Translations under genes and position numbers: made by a program | Shown here: positions 8,984 through 17,842 of the stretch, piece by piece | Numbering within the stretch: position 1 is the stretch's first letter | Layout: the number at the start of each line of letters is the position of its first letter | Notes under the pieces: generated by a model | Databases searched by the model: none | What the model was told of the DNA's origin: nothing | Seen by the model: only the letters and a program-made list of their open reading frames with translations | Source of the DNA: CBDUZS01 sp965371785 | GTDB taxonomy: Bacteria > Fermentibacterota > Fermentibacteria > Fermentibacterales > JCC-6 | Length of the DNA stretch: 51,794 nt | Assembly (NCBI GenBank): GCA_965371785.1 | Contig: CBDUZS010000010.1 | Location: 1-51,794 of the forward strand | Direction of reading: 5' to 3'

Positions 8984-9499
8984 CTATTCGTTGTCCTCTT
9001 CGGGGGTTTCCTCTTCGTCATCGTCGCTGAATCCGTAGACGGTATCGTAAAGGCTGACCATCTCCAGCCCTGTCATTGCGGCATCAAAGCCCTTGTTGCC
9101 GACCTTGGTTCCCGCCCTGTCAATCGCCTGGTCGACGGTGTCGGTGGTAACGATTCCGTAAATAACCGGGATTTCTGCTTCCAGAGCCGCAAGGGAAATG
9201 CCCTTGGCGCTCTCCGAGGATACGTACTCGAAATGAGGGGTTTCACCCCTGATTACGGCTCCCAGGCAGAGGACCATATCGAAAGCATCTGTGCAGGCAA
9301 GCTTCATTGCCATTGCAGGAATTTCCCATGCTCCCGGCACCCAGAAAACATCGATGTCCTCTGACAGAACGCCGTGCCGCTCGAGACAGTCGAGAGCACC
9401 ATCCAGCAACCGTCCAGTGATGAAACTGTTGAATCTCGAAACGACTATGGCCGGTTTGAGCCCTTCCCCGTTGAGCTGCCCCTCATGAATCCAGACCAT
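8984..9499 (-). CDS. ribH: 6,7-dimethyl-8-ribityllumazine synthase
   Basis: This is the penultimate enzyme of riboflavin synthesis, joining the DHBP and ribityl-diamino-uracil branches. Family blocks seen are VVSRFNSFIT, VFWVPGAWEIP, LCLGAVIRGETPHFEYV and PVIYGIVTTDT. The frame runs further upstream inside ribBA, but a GGAAGGAG site precedes the paired ATG codons at 9502 and 9499. I take 9499 (better spacing, 171 residues); 9502 is possible. An acidic tail (DDDEEETPEEDNE) ends the protein. Confidence 0.93.
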   Translation of the reverse strand: MVWIHEGQLNGEGLKPAIVVSRFNSFITGRLLDGALDCLERHGVLSEDIDVFWVPGAWEIPAMAMKLACTDAFDMVLCLGAVIRGETPHFEYVSSESAKGISLAALEAEIPVIYGIVTTDTVDQAIDRAGTKVGNKGFDAAMTGLEMVSLYDTVYGFSDDDEEETPEEDNE

Positions 9500-10712
9500 C
9501 ATCGACTCCTTCCAGCATGTGACCAAGCTTGTTCTTCTTGGTTTTGAGATAATTGACATTTTCCTTTGTTGGCGGGATCTCAAGGCTGATCCTGCTGGTG
9601 ATGATGAGACCGTATCCCTTGAGTCCTATGATCTTTCTGGGATTGTTGGTAATCAACCTTATACTGGAAAGACCAAGCTCGGAAAGAATCTGAGCGCCTA
9701 TTCCGTAATCCCTGAGGTCGGCTGCAAACCCGAGTTTCTCGTTCGCCTCTACAGTATCAAGCCCATGATCCTGAAGGTGGTACGCCCTGATCTTGTTGGC
9801 AAGCCCTATCCCTCTCCCCTCCTGGGCCATGTAGAGGATGACTCCCAGGCCTTCCTCCTCGACGAGTGTCATCGCCGAATGCAGCTGACTGCCGCAGTCA
9901 CATCTGCGGGAAGAAAATACGTCGCCTGTCAGGCACTGGGAGTGTACTCTCACGAGTACGTCTTCAGCACCCTGCACATCACCTTTCACGAGTGCGATGT
10001 GGATTTCACCATTTACCGTGTTCTCGAAGACAGTGAGTTCGAATGCTCCATAATCCGTGGGAAGAACAGACTCGGCAACCTTCCGCACGAGCACCTCGGT
10101 CTGATGTCTGTACCTCACCAGTTCCTCGATACTCGTCAGGACGATGCCATGCCTATCGGAGAACTCACAAAGCTCTGGAAGCCTTGCCATGCTTCCATCC
10201 TCGTTCATTATCTCGCATATGACCCCGGCAGGCTGAAGTCCCGCAAGCCTTGCGAAATCGACCGCTGCCTCCGTATGACCCGTTCTTCTCAGAACTCCGC
10301 CATCTCTCGAAGCCAGCGGAAAAATATGACCCGGTCTGGCGAGATCCTCGGGCTTCGAACCGGGATCAATTGCTACAGCAATCGTTCTAGCCCTGTCGGC
10401 TGCGGAAATCCCGGTGGTTACACCTGTCGCCGCATCGATGCTCACCATGAATGCCGTCTCGTGCAGAGCGGTGTTCCTGGGAACCATCTCGTGAATACTG
10501 AGCTTCTCCAGGTTTTCCCTCTCCATGGCCAGACATATCAGGCCCCTTGCGTGGAGGGTCATGAAATTTATTTTCTCACCGCTGCACTTCGAAGCGGCAA
10601 TGATGATATCGCCCTCGTTCTCCCGGTTTGCATCGTCAACTACTATGAGCATCTCACCCCTGCCGATGGCGGCAATCGCCTCGGCTGCGGGTGCAATCAA
10701 GTCAGTGTTCAA
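9483..10712 (-). CDS. ribBA: Bifunctional DHBP synthase / GTP cyclohydrolase II
   Basis: The protein has 409 residues. The RibB half carries DDANRENEGD, the RHTEAAVDF-like segment RTGHTEAAVDFARLAG and AGVICEIMNEDGSMAR. The RibA half (from about residue 210) carries VRVHSQCLTGDVFSSRRCDCGSQL with the zinc cysteines, then YMAQEGRGIGL and the C-terminal NNPRKI. Together they supply both inputs to the riboflavin pathway. The start is TTG at 10712, right behind GGAGGG. It overlaps ribE upstream and ribH downstream by 11 and 17 bp. Confidence 0.95.
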   Translation of the reverse strand: MNTDLIAPAAEAIAAIGRGEMLIVVDDANRENEGDIIIAASKCSGEKINFMTLHARGLICLAMERENLEKLSIHEMVPRNTALHETAFMVSIDAATGVTTGISAADRARTIAVAIDPGSKPEDLARPGHIFPLASRDGGVLRRTGHTEAAVDFARLAGLQPAGVICEIMNEDGSMARLPELCEFSDRHGIVLTSIEELVRYRHQTEVLVRKVAESVLPTDYGAFELTVFENTVNGEIHIALVKGDVQGAEDVLVRVHSQCLTGDVFSSRRCDCGSQLHSAMTLVEEEGLGVILYMAQEGRGIGLANKIRAYHLQDHGLDTVEANEKLGFAADLRDYGIGAQILSELGLSSIRLITNNPRKIIGLKGYGLIITSRISLEIPPTKENVNYLKTKKNKLGHMLEGVDDGLDS

Positions 10713-11325
10713 GGTTTCCCTCCAGGAAGGCTCTCAGCCTGGTTTCATTCTTCAGTGAAAGGAGGTGTCTCGCAACGTATTTAGCAAGAATATCGAATTC
10801 GATGTTAATCCTTGTTCCAGGTTTCCAGCCGCCCGCAGTCGTCCTCGTGAGGGTTTCGGGGATCACCACGACGGAGAACGTTTTCGATTCGGCTTCCGCA
10901 ACCGTGAGGCTGATGCCGTTCAGAGCCACGGACCCTTTCCCGACAACGAGGTCTGAAAAGGTTCCGGGAAGGGAAACCCTTATCAGCCTATCCTCCCTGC
11001 TTCTCGAGATATCGAGAACCAGAGATGTGCAGTCGATATGTCCTGAAACCATGTGGCCATGCATCCTGTCTCCGATCTCGAGTGAAAGCTCGAGATTGAC
11101 CGGTGTTCCCCTGGTGTAGTCGGCAGCAATGGTTCTCGACAGAGTTTCTCGAGATGCGTGGAAACTCACTTCCTGACCGGTGATACCGGTTGCCGTGAGA
11201 CATGCTCCATCGATTGAAATACTGTCCCCCGCCCGAATCTCCGCTGCCAGCTGACTCTTGACGACTACCAGACTGCCCGTGCCGCGAACGACCTCTCCAA
11301 CGTTCTCAATCAATCCTGTAAACAA
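10702..11325 (-). CDS. ribE: Riboflavin synthase, alpha chain
   Basis: The 207-residue protein starts MFTGLIENVGEV and has the two tandem lumazine-binding repeats of this family, with SIDGACLTATGI in the first and ALNGISLTVAEA in the second. It disproportionates two lumazines to riboflavin. The start is TTG at 11325 after GGGAGACG. It overlaps the end of ribD by 20 bp, consistent with translational coupling in the operon. Confidence 0.94.
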   Translation of the reverse strand: MFTGLIENVGEVVRGTGSLVVVKSQLAAEIRAGDSISIDGACLTATGITGQEVSFHASRETLSRTIAADYTRGTPVNLELSLEIGDRMHGHMVSGHIDCTSLVLDISRSREDRLIRVSLPGTFSDLVVGKGSVALNGISLTVAEAESKTFSVVVIPETLTRTTAGGWKPGTRINIEFDILAKYVARHLLSLKNETRLRAFLEGNLEH

Positions 11326-12421
11326 CGTCTCCCTGTATCTGGCTGTCCGAACAAATTTGTTGGTTTTTGTTATCTTCTAGACGGTTGCTTCGGGCTATCG
11401 ACTCTATGCCCAGTCTTCCCAGGGCAGGAATTCCTTCATGCCCGAGGATGATCGGTGCACAGAAAATACTGATTTTGTCTACGAGCTGCCTGCTCAGTAG
11501 AGCAGTAGCCAGGGAATGACCCCCCTCGCACAGAATGAGGCCTAAGCCTTCGCCGGCGGTCTTCTGCAGAAGGAGCTGCAGGTCGACTCCACCGTAATCG
11601 GGAGGGACCAGCCATACCTCTGCACCGGTTGCGGTCACGTTCTTCCTGGCGGAGTCGCTGATATCGTCCGGCAGAACAATGATCAGCCTTGAATTCTCAG
11701 TGCGACATCTCTCCGCAAAGCCGATATTGCCGCTCCTGCTGACCACTATCCTTGCAGGCTGCTCCGATGGAGGACATTCGACATCTCTGACCGAGAGAGC
11801 AGGATTGTCCCGCCTGAGAGTTTCAGCGCCGATCATCACTGCGAATGCGTTCTTCCGCATCATGTGCACCCGTCTTCGAGACTCGGCACCCGTAATCCAG
11901 CGGCTCGAACCGTCTGCCGCAGCCGTTTTACCATCCAGCGACACGGCCAGCTTGAGATGGACCATGCTGCGACCGGTTTTCAGGTAGTGTATGTACAATC
12001 TGTTCTGCTGCCTTGCCAGATCTTCGAGCATCCCCGTCGTCACATCCATTCCGGCATCTCTCAGCATCCCCGCTCCGGCACCGGGAACTCCCGGATTGGG
12101 ATCTTTCAGCCCGATAACAACCCTGCTCAACCCCGAGTCAATGATGGCATCGGTGCATGGCGGCGTCCGTCCGAAATGACAGCAGGGCTCGAGGGTAACG
12201 AAGAGAGTACCCCCCACGGACCTCTCACCGGCAGCCTTCAGAGCTTCTATTTCGGCGTGCGGGCCGCCACAACGTGCGTGCCAGCCCTCTCCCGCAATCT
12301 CCCCGTCACGATCGACTACCAATGCACCGACAAGAGGATTGGGGAACGTATGCTTTCCCCCTCTACCTGCAAGCTGCAGAGCCATCTTCATCATGTCCAT
12401 TTCGGCAGTGACGGGGGGCAT
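11306..12421 (-). CDS. ribD: Bifunctional riboflavin deaminase/reductase RibD
   Basis: The N-terminal deaminase has the zinc motif HAEIEAL and the PCCHFGRTPPC block, with NPLVGALVVDRDGEIAGEGWHARCGGPH before it. The C-terminal reductase begins near residue 150 (HLKLAVSLDGKTAAADGSSRWITG) and has the LCEGGHSLATALL block. It carries out the second and third steps of riboflavin synthesis. The ATG at 12421 lies 2 bp after the stop of the transglutaminase gene, with GGAG just upstream. Confidence 0.95.
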   Translation of the reverse strand: MPPVTAEMDMMKMALQLAGRGGKHTFPNPLVGALVVDRDGEIAGEGWHARCGGPHAEIEALKAAGERSVGGTLFVTLEPCCHFGRTPPCTDAIIDSGLSRVVIGLKDPNPGVPGAGAGMLRDAGMDVTTGMLEDLARQQNRLYIHYLKTGRSMVHLKLAVSLDGKTAAADGSSRWITGAESRRRVHMMRKNAFAVMIGAETLRRDNPALSVRDVECPPSEQPARIVVSRSGNIGFAERCRTENSRLIIVLPDDISDSARKNVTATGAEVWLVPPDYGGVDLQLLLQKTAGEGLGLILCEGGHSLATALLSRQLVDKISIFCAPIILGHEGIPALGRLGIESIARSNRLEDNKNQQICSDSQIQGDVVYRID

Positions 12422-12423
12422 GC

Positions 12424-13839
12424 CTACTCCATCACTTCAGTGATGCTGAGCCTGCCCATTACAGAGTTTATCACGTACTGCGATTCAAGGCTGCCCGTGG
12501 CAAGTATTACGTGCGTGGGGTCTGCGACATTCTGGCTGAGTGTCGGATCCATCGGAACCCATTCACCAACCCAGACCATCGGCCAGGAATGGTATCCGAA
12601 CACTCCGTTGAGGTAGACAATTCCTGCGCAAACCCGTGATGGTATTCCGGCAGCCCGCGCAAGTGCGACGAAGAGCACGGTATGCTCGTTGCAGTCGCCT
12701 CTGAGGTTCTCGAGAACATCGACTGCCGAAGGCAGTGACACGGTTGGGCTGTTGAATACCGCTCTATCGACGTAGTTGCAGATTCGGACCGAAGCGTCCC
12801 ATGCGGTATGGACACCGGACGTGAGGCTGTCTGCGAGTCTGATTACCGACGCGTCATCTGACTGGATCATCGGTTCGGAGACCAGGTGCTCCCCCAAACC
12901 GGAAGTATCGCTTATGGGAAACGAAACGACCTCCGAAGGGATGCGGGTGGAGACGGTGATTCTAGCTCCCTCAGCGGTCTGGACGGGCGGGTAGTCGAGA
13001 TCGAAGGCGGTCCAGTCTATCTCTCCGTGCATGTCGAATGTCCTGGTGCCTATGGTGCGCGGTTCATCAATCGTAGTGGAGGCAATCGCGAACACTTCGT
13101 AGAGGTCGCGGGTAGCGGAAACATCGCCCGCCTGATCGGGTGGGACACGGGTCAGGATCATCCCCAGTCCGGCTTCTTCCTCTCTGACGATCTGCCCCTC
13201 CCAGACCCAGACGGTGTTGTGAAGCCCGACCTGGCTGATGGACAGCTTCACTGCCTCTACGGTATCACCAAGGAGGGACATCCGTTCGAACCCGAGACAT
13301 ATCACTTCTGCATCGAAGACCATCCCCGTAGCGGGATCAAACGTTGGAAAGAGCCTTTCCTGTCCCTCCTCCCACTCCATCATCGCCGCGGCAAGATCCG
13401 CCAGCACAGGCAGGTAATCACCTTCGAACTCCGTACTCATCTCTATGTCTCTGCCCGCGGTTGTGATCGTTGTATGAAGCTCGTTTCCATCGCGAACCGA
13501 AGATGTGAGTATCTCAGATGTGCCATCGGTCATCCAGAGATCCATGGACGCCATGTCCAGATCACTGCCCGTTCGGGCTTCGAGAGTCATTGCCACATGC
13601 CTTCTGGTGCCCATCAGAATGAGATCCCATGCCGTCTCCTGAACGATCAGCAAAGAGTCGTCAGACGTCTGCTCCATCCTTATCTCCATGTAACCTATGT
13701 CTTCTCCCTGCAGGGCGACTGCGAATTTCTGCAAATCATTTGTCGCATACGAAGTAAGTTCGGATGATCCTCCCTCGCAGGCGAATCCCGCAAAGGAAAG
13801 GGCCGTCAGGATAACCGCCGCATTCAGGTTCTTTCGCAT
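12424..13839 (-). CDS. Exported transglutaminase-like protein, probable lipoprotein
   Basis: A hydrophobic leader ends FAGFAC at residues 16-21, a weak lipobox, so lipid attachment is likely but not certain. The middle 300 residues are beta-rich with no family I recognise. The C-terminal transglutaminase core has the triad C383 (GDCNEHT), H417 (GYHSWP) and D431 (PMDPTL). It may act as a protease or amidase outside the membrane. The gene sits between wecB and ribD with a directly abutting start (TAGATG), which is a strange place for an envelope protein. Confidence 0.8.
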   Translation of the reverse strand: MRKNLNAAVILTALSFAGFACEGGSSELTSYATNDLQKFAVALQGEDIGYMEIRMEQTSDDSLLIVQETAWDLILMGTRRHVAMTLEARTGSDLDMASMDLWMTDGTSEILTSSVRDGNELHTTITTAGRDIEMSTEFEGDYLPVLADLAAAMMEWEEGQERLFPTFDPATGMVFDAEVICLGFERMSLLGDTVEAVKLSISQVGLHNTVWVWEGQIVREEEAGLGMILTRVPPDQAGDVSATRDLYEVFAIASTTIDEPRTIGTRTFDMHGEIDWTAFDLDYPPVQTAEGARITVSTRIPSEVVSFPISDTSGLGEHLVSEPMIQSDDASVIRLADSLTSGVHTAWDASVRICNYVDRAVFNSPTVSLPSAVDVLENLRGDCNEHTVLFVALARAAGIPSRVCAGIVYLNGVFGYHSWPMVWVGEWVPMDPTLSQNVADPTHVILATGSLESQYVINSVMGRLSITEVME

Positions 13840-14907
13840 CTAGCCTCCGTTATCGATGAAACCGAGAACAGTTTCCGCAATTCTCCCACCTGACCGTCCA
13901 TCCCACATAGGTATGAGCGGTGGTGTGTCGGGCCTGTTCTCGACGGAATGTCTGACCTTTTCGGGAATCTCCTCGGGGTGGGGACATAGAACGTTGGTCC
14001 CCATCGATATTGTAATCGGTCTCTCGGTATTCGGCCTGACGGTGACGCAGGGCACTCCCAGGACGCTCGTTTCCTCCTGAACTCCCCCGGAATCGGTGAT
14101 CACTACCGATGCTTCCTGCTCCAGCCTTATGAAGCCCAGGTATCCCATCGGGGGAACTATCGACAGGTTGGGTGGAACGAGTTCTGACATGTTCCACTCA
14201 TCGATATTCCTCATCGTCCTGGGATGAGCGGGGAATATGAGTTCGAAATCGGTCAATTTCCCCAGAGCAGACAGAATGGCTGCGAACCTGTCGGGATAAT
14301 CTACATTTGACGGGCGATGTAATGTAATCAGACAGTATGGCTTACCTGGAATCTCGATGTCCAGTTCCCTCGATACGGGAAGAAGCCTCATCAGAGTGTC
14401 TATCATGGGATTGCCAACCATTACAATGCTGTCTCCCGGTCTGCCTTCCCTCAGCAGATTGTCTCGGGCCTCCGGGCTCGTGATGAGGAGAAGATCTGCG
14501 ATCTGATCCGTCAGTATCCTGTTCACCTCTTCGGGCATACTCCTGTCGAAGCTTCGAAGCCCAGCCTCCACGTGAACGGTGGGAACCCCATGCCTTGCTG
14601 CAACCAGAGCACAAGCGAGTGTGGAGTTGACGTCGCCTACTACGAGAACTGCTTCGGGCTCCGAGTCCAGGAAGGTCTTCTCGTAGGACTCCATTATCCT
14701 CGCAGTCTGAACAGTGGCCGTCTCGGGGCCGATGTCCAGGTTGATGTCGGGTTTCGGGAGTCCCAGCGCCTCGAAGAAACTCTGCGACATACTGTAATCG
14801 TAGTGCTGGCCCGTGTGAACGAGCCGGAAGGAGCCCTGGTCAATATTTCGTATAACCGGGTCGATCTTCATGAAGTTCGGCCTCGCGCCGCAGATGATAT
14901 CGATCAT
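13840..14907 (-). CDS. wecB: UDP-N-acetylglucosamine 2-epimerase (non-hydrolysing)
   Basis: The 355-residue GT-B-fold enzyme interconverts UDP-GlcNAc and UDP-ManNAc for cell-surface glycans. Visible blocks are GARPNFMKIDP, VHTGQHYD, VVGDVNST, HVEAGLRSFDRSMPEEVNR, ITLHRPSNVD, the catalytic-region TDSGGVQEETSVLGVPC and the substrate loop RPNTERPIT. It lies 27 bp behind rpiB and its stop abuts the next gene. Confidence 0.93.
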   Translation of the reverse strand: MIDIICGARPNFMKIDPVIRNIDQGSFRLVHTGQHYDYSMSQSFFEALGLPKPDINLDIGPETATVQTARIMESYEKTFLDSEPEAVLVVGDVNSTLACALVAARHGVPTVHVEAGLRSFDRSMPEEVNRILTDQIADLLLITSPEARDNLLREGRPGDSIVMVGNPMIDTLMRLLPVSRELDIEIPGKPYCLITLHRPSNVDYPDRFAAILSALGKLTDFELIFPAHPRTMRNIDEWNMSELVPPNLSIVPPMGYLGFIRLEQEASVVITDSGGVQEETSVLGVPCVTVRPNTERPITISMGTNVLCPHPEEIPEKVRHSVENRPDTPPLIPMWDGRSGGRIAETVLGFIDNGG

Positions 14908-14934
14908 GTCAGCTCCAGGTTACGGTGTACCGGG

Positions 14935-15366
14935 TCAGAGTTCAAACTTGTCTGTTCGTCTCGCGTGGCGTCCCCCGTCGAAAGATTCCTTGAGGAACAT
15001 TTCCGTTATTTCCCTGGCCAGGAACGGCCCGGTGAGTCCGCAACCAAGTGTAAGGACGTTGGCATCGTTGTGGTGCCGTGCGTAGTAGGCCATTTCCGGA
15101 AAAAGACAGAGGGCTGCCCTGATGCCTTTCCGGCGGTTCGCCGCGATGCTCATTCCGATACCCGAGTTGCAGACGAGAATACCTCTGTCCGCCCTTCCAG
15201 AAAGGATCTCATCGCAGAGCCTGAAGGCGAAATCGGGGTAGTCCACCGATTCGGTCGTTTGTGTTCCCAGATCGATCAAGGCATGCTGCGGCTGCTCCCC
15301 GAGCCACAGGGCAAGGGTTTTCTTCAGCGGGAAGCCGGCATGATCACTCGCTATTGCGATTTTCAT
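14935..15366 (-). CDS. rpiB: Ribose-5-phosphate isomerase B
   Basis: The 143-residue protein starts MKIAIASDHAGFPLKK and has DLGTQTTESVDYPDFA, the active-site region GILVCNSGIGMSIAANRRKGIRAALC and the RHHNDANVLTLG block. It interconverts ribose-5-phosphate and ribulose-5-phosphate; the latter is the substrate of the RibB half of ribBA further down the same operon. The frame stays open far upstream, but 15366 matches the family start and lies 2 bp after the ptb stop. Confidence 0.93.
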   Translation of the reverse strand: MKIAIASDHAGFPLKKTLALWLGEQPQHALIDLGTQTTESVDYPDFAFRLCDEILSGRADRGILVCNSGIGMSIAANRRKGIRAALCLFPEMAYYARHHNDANVLTLGCGLTGPFLAREITEMFLKESFDGGRHARRTDKFEL

Positions 15367-15368
15367 TC

Positions 15369-16286
15369 TCACTGCTCGTCGTAAGCAGCAACAATGCCCG
15401 ATAGAACAAGGGAACAGAGCTTCGATTCGGCGGAATCTGCCCTCGATGTCAGTATTATCGGATTGGTCGCACCCATTATTACAGCGCCGAGCTCGGCTCC
15501 GGCCAGGAAGATAAGTGCTTTGTAGAGGATGTTGCAGCATTCTATATCCGGTAGAAGGAGGACATCGGCACTGCCTGCCACCGGGCTCTCTATCTTCTTT
15601 ATCCTGCAGGCGACCGGGGACACTGCAAGGTCCATGGCAAGGGGTGCATCGAAGAGGATGTCCCCGAACTCACCATTTTGCGCCATTTCATTCATTCTTG
15701 CGGCCTCGATCGTACGAGGCATCCTGTCGTACGGAACCTCCTTGGCGCAGACGTACGTGCACTTTGGAGGATCGATGCCGAGAGCTTTCGCAACGATTAT
15801 CGCGTTCTTCAGGATCGTCACCTTCTGGTCGAAGTCGGGAGCGATGTTGATGGCGGCATCGGTGATGATGAGGAGTTTGTCGTAATTCGGAATGTCGAAT
15901 GCGGTCACGTGGCTGAGAAGACCATCAGTGCGGATCCCGTGTTCCCGATCGAGAATGGCTTTGAGATAAGTACTCGATTCGACGAATCCCTTCAGCAGAA
16001 CCTGTGCCTCGTCATCCTTTACGAGTTTCACACCCTGTACTGCGGCAGATTTGTCGTCAGGGACATCGATAATACGGATACCGTTCAGATCGAATTCAGC
16101 TTCCTCGGCGCACCTGCGGATCTCCTTCTCCGGTCCCACGAGGATCGCATCGAGCATGTCCGACAGTACAGCTTCCCTGACGGCAATGAGGGTCTCGACC
16201 TCGTCTGCCCTGACAACGGATACCGTTTTTGACGGCAGCTCGCGAGCACGAATTTTCAGCTCACTGAAATTCCGGATGGGTTCCAT
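15369..16286 (-). CDS. ptb: Phosphate butyryltransferase
   Basis: The 305-residue acyl-CoA to acyl-phosphate transferase is of the Ptb/Pta-like family. Characteristic stretches are LLSHVTAFDIPNYDKLLIITDAAINI, a GEFGDILFDAPLAMDLAVS-like block and the C-terminal VIMGATNPIILTSRAD. With butyrate kinase at 21090 it would make ATP from butyryl-CoA or a related acyl-CoA. The start is at the second ATG (MEPIRNF), where GGGGGAG lies close upstream and the family N-terminus aligns; ATG 16313 is possible. It is the first gene of the 13-gene leftward block. Confidence 0.9.
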   Translation of the reverse strand: MEPIRNFSELKIRARELPSKTVSVVRADEVETLIAVREAVLSDMLDAILVGPEKEIRRCAEEAEFDLNGIRIIDVPDDKSAAVQGVKLVKDDEAQVLLKGFVESSTYLKAILDREHGIRTDGLLSHVTAFDIPNYDKLLIITDAAINIAPDFDQKVTILKNAIIVAKALGIDPPKCTYVCAKEVPYDRMPRTIEAARMNEMAQNGEFGDILFDAPLAMDLAVSPVACRIKKIESPVAGSADVLLLPDIECCNILYKALIFLAGAELGAVIMGATNPIILTSRADSAESKLCSLVLSGIVAAYDEQ

Positions 16287-16387
16287 CTCTCCCCCTGGTG
16301 GTATGTTTATCATGTAATACTAAGATAATCAGATACGACAGCATTCATGGGAATATGCTTTTGTTCTCCGTTCCATGCAAGGAAGAG

Positions 16388-16416
16388 TTGACAAGGTTTC
16401 GAGCGGCGGTGAGATT
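16388..16416 (+). promoter_or_regulatory. Candidate sigma-70 promoter for the lysine aminotransferase
   Basis: A perfect TTGACA -35 (16388-16393) is followed after 17 bp by GAGATT, a poor -10 (3 of 6 matches). The position, about 100 bp upstream of the ATG at 16520, fits a leader that would contain the hairpin at 16431-16455. Confidence 0.35.
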
Positions 16417-16430
16417 TGGCGAGCACAGTC

Positions 16431-16455
16431 AAAACCGGCTGCATTTGCCGGTTTT
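16431..16455. terminator. Symmetric hairpin in the ptb/lat divergent region, possible leader attenuator
   Basis: AAAACCGGC (16431-16439) pairs perfectly with GCCGGTTTT (16447-16455) around a TGCATTT loop. Shape and T-tail resemble a short intrinsic terminator in either direction. It lies in the leader of the rightward lat gene and well upstream of the leftward ptb, with no gene ending here. An attenuation role is therefore more likely than plain termination. Confidence 0.5.
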
Positions 16456-16519
16456 CGCGGTACGGGTATCGATTCGCAGACGGATCATCAAACTCTATTG
16501 TGGACAAGGGTGGTGCGTG

Positions 16520-17842
16520 ATGAGACACATTCCTGCAGCCGATGTGAGGAAGACCATCGCCAGCCACATGCTGGCAGACGGATTCGACATTGTTCTGGAC
16601 CTCAGGAAGAGTAAGGGGCGTTCCATTCACGATGCCGCCTCCGGTAAGGACTACCTCGATCTCTTCAGCTTTTTCGCCTCTGCTCCGCTTGGTATGAATC
16701 CAGACGGTCTCAACGAGGAGTCCTTCCTCAGGTACCTCGCGGAAGTCGCAGTGAACAAACCGTCGAATTCGGATTTCTATACCGAGGAAATGGCTGTTTT
16801 CGTCGACACTTTCGCCAACACGATGATTCCCGACAGTCATCCGTACCTCTTCTTCGTAAGCGGTGGCGCGCTCGCAGTCGAGAATGCCCTCAAAACCGCA
16901 TTCGACTGGAAAGTCCGGAAGAACATGGCAGCGGGACGCGGCCAGATCGGATCAAAAGTCATCCACTTCAGGCATGCCTTCCATGGCAGAACGGGATACA
17001 CCCTCTCGATGACGAACACGGCCGATCCCAGGAAGTACATGTACTTCCCTCTCTTCGACTGGCCTAGAGTAGACCCCCCGGCAATAATCTTCCCGCTCGA
17101 GGACAACCTTTCGGAGATAGAGAATCGTGAGAAGGAATCCCTCAGACAGATAGACGAAGCCATCGCGACACATGGTCACGACATTGCGTGTCTCGTAATC
17201 GAACCGATACAGGGAGAGGGCGGAGACAACCACTTCAGACCGGAATTCTTTTCGGCGCTGAGGGAACGGGCCGACAAGCATGAGTTCATGCTCATATACG
17301 ACGAGATCCAGACCGGTATGGGTCTTACGGGAGAGTGGTGGGCCTGGCAGTCGCTGGGAGTCGCTCCCGATATCTTCTGTTTCGGCAAGAAGACACAGGT
17401 CTGCGGAATAGCCTGCAGCAGGAGAGTAGACGAAGTTGCTGACAACGTCTTCCACGAATCCAGCAGGATCAATTCCACCTGGGGCGGCAACCTCGTGGAC
17501 ATGGTCAGATGTACGAGATACATCGAGATCATGATAGAAGAGAACATCCTCGAGAACGTGAGAAAACAGAGTGAAGCCCTGATGAAGGGGCTGAGCGCCC
17601 TTTCAGAGAAACACCCGGACTGCGTTACGAACGTCAGGGGCAGGGGTCTGATGTGCGCCTTCGACGTGCCCAGCAGTGAAATCCGCAACCGTATCATAGC
17701 GAAAGTCTTCGATAACGGAGCAATTATCCTCCCATGCGGGGAGCGGAGCATCAGATTCCGCCCGCCACTGAACATTACGGGCGATGAAATCCGACAAGCT
17801 CTGGAGATAGTGAACACATCGATGGAAGAGATCTCCGTCTAG
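16520..17842 (+). CDS. lat: L-lysine 6-aminotransferase (PLP-dependent, class III)
   Basis: The 440-residue class III aminotransferase would move the epsilon-amino group of lysine to 2-oxoglutarate, giving allysine. The sequence matches the Lat family in order: FFASAPLGMNP, FFVSGGALAVENALKTAFDWK, KVIHFRHAFHGRTGYTLSMTNT, IEPIQGEGGDNHF, LIYDEIQTGMGLTG, the PLP lysine in FCFGKKTQVCG and STWGGNLVDMVR. The frame runs further upstream, but ATG 16520 has AGGGTGG in front and fits the family. The next gene starts directly at its stop. Confidence 0.9.
   Translation: MRHIPAADVRKTIASHMLADGFDIVLDLRKSKGRSIHDAASGKDYLDLFSFFASAPLGMNPDGLNEESFLRYLAEVAVNKPSNSDFYTEEMAVFVDTFANTMIPDSHPYLFFVSGGALAVENALKTAFDWKVRKNMAAGRGQIGSKVIHFRHAFHGRTGYTLSMTNTADPRKYMYFPLFDWPRVDPPAIIFPLEDNLSEIENREKESLRQIDEAIATHGHDIACLVIEPIQGEGGDNHFRPEFFSALRERADKHEFMLIYDEIQTGMGLTGEWWAWQSLGVAPDIFCFGKKTQVCGIACSRRVDEVADNVFHESSRINSTWGGNLVDMVRCTRYIEIMIEENILENVRKQSEALMKGLSALSEKHPDCVTNVRGRGLMCAFDVPSSEIRNRIIAKVFDNGAIILPCGERSIRFRPPLNITGDEIRQALEIVNTSMEEISV

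Noticed and set aside
9519..10784. Plus-strand open frame of 421 codons
   Set aside because: It is antisense to ribBA, has no ribosome binding site or recognisable domain, and the minus-strand product is certain.
12422..13900. FMN riboswitch ahead of the riboflavin genes
   Set aside because: ribD starts 2 bp after the stop of the preceding gene, leaving no room, and no RFN-like elements are seen upstream.
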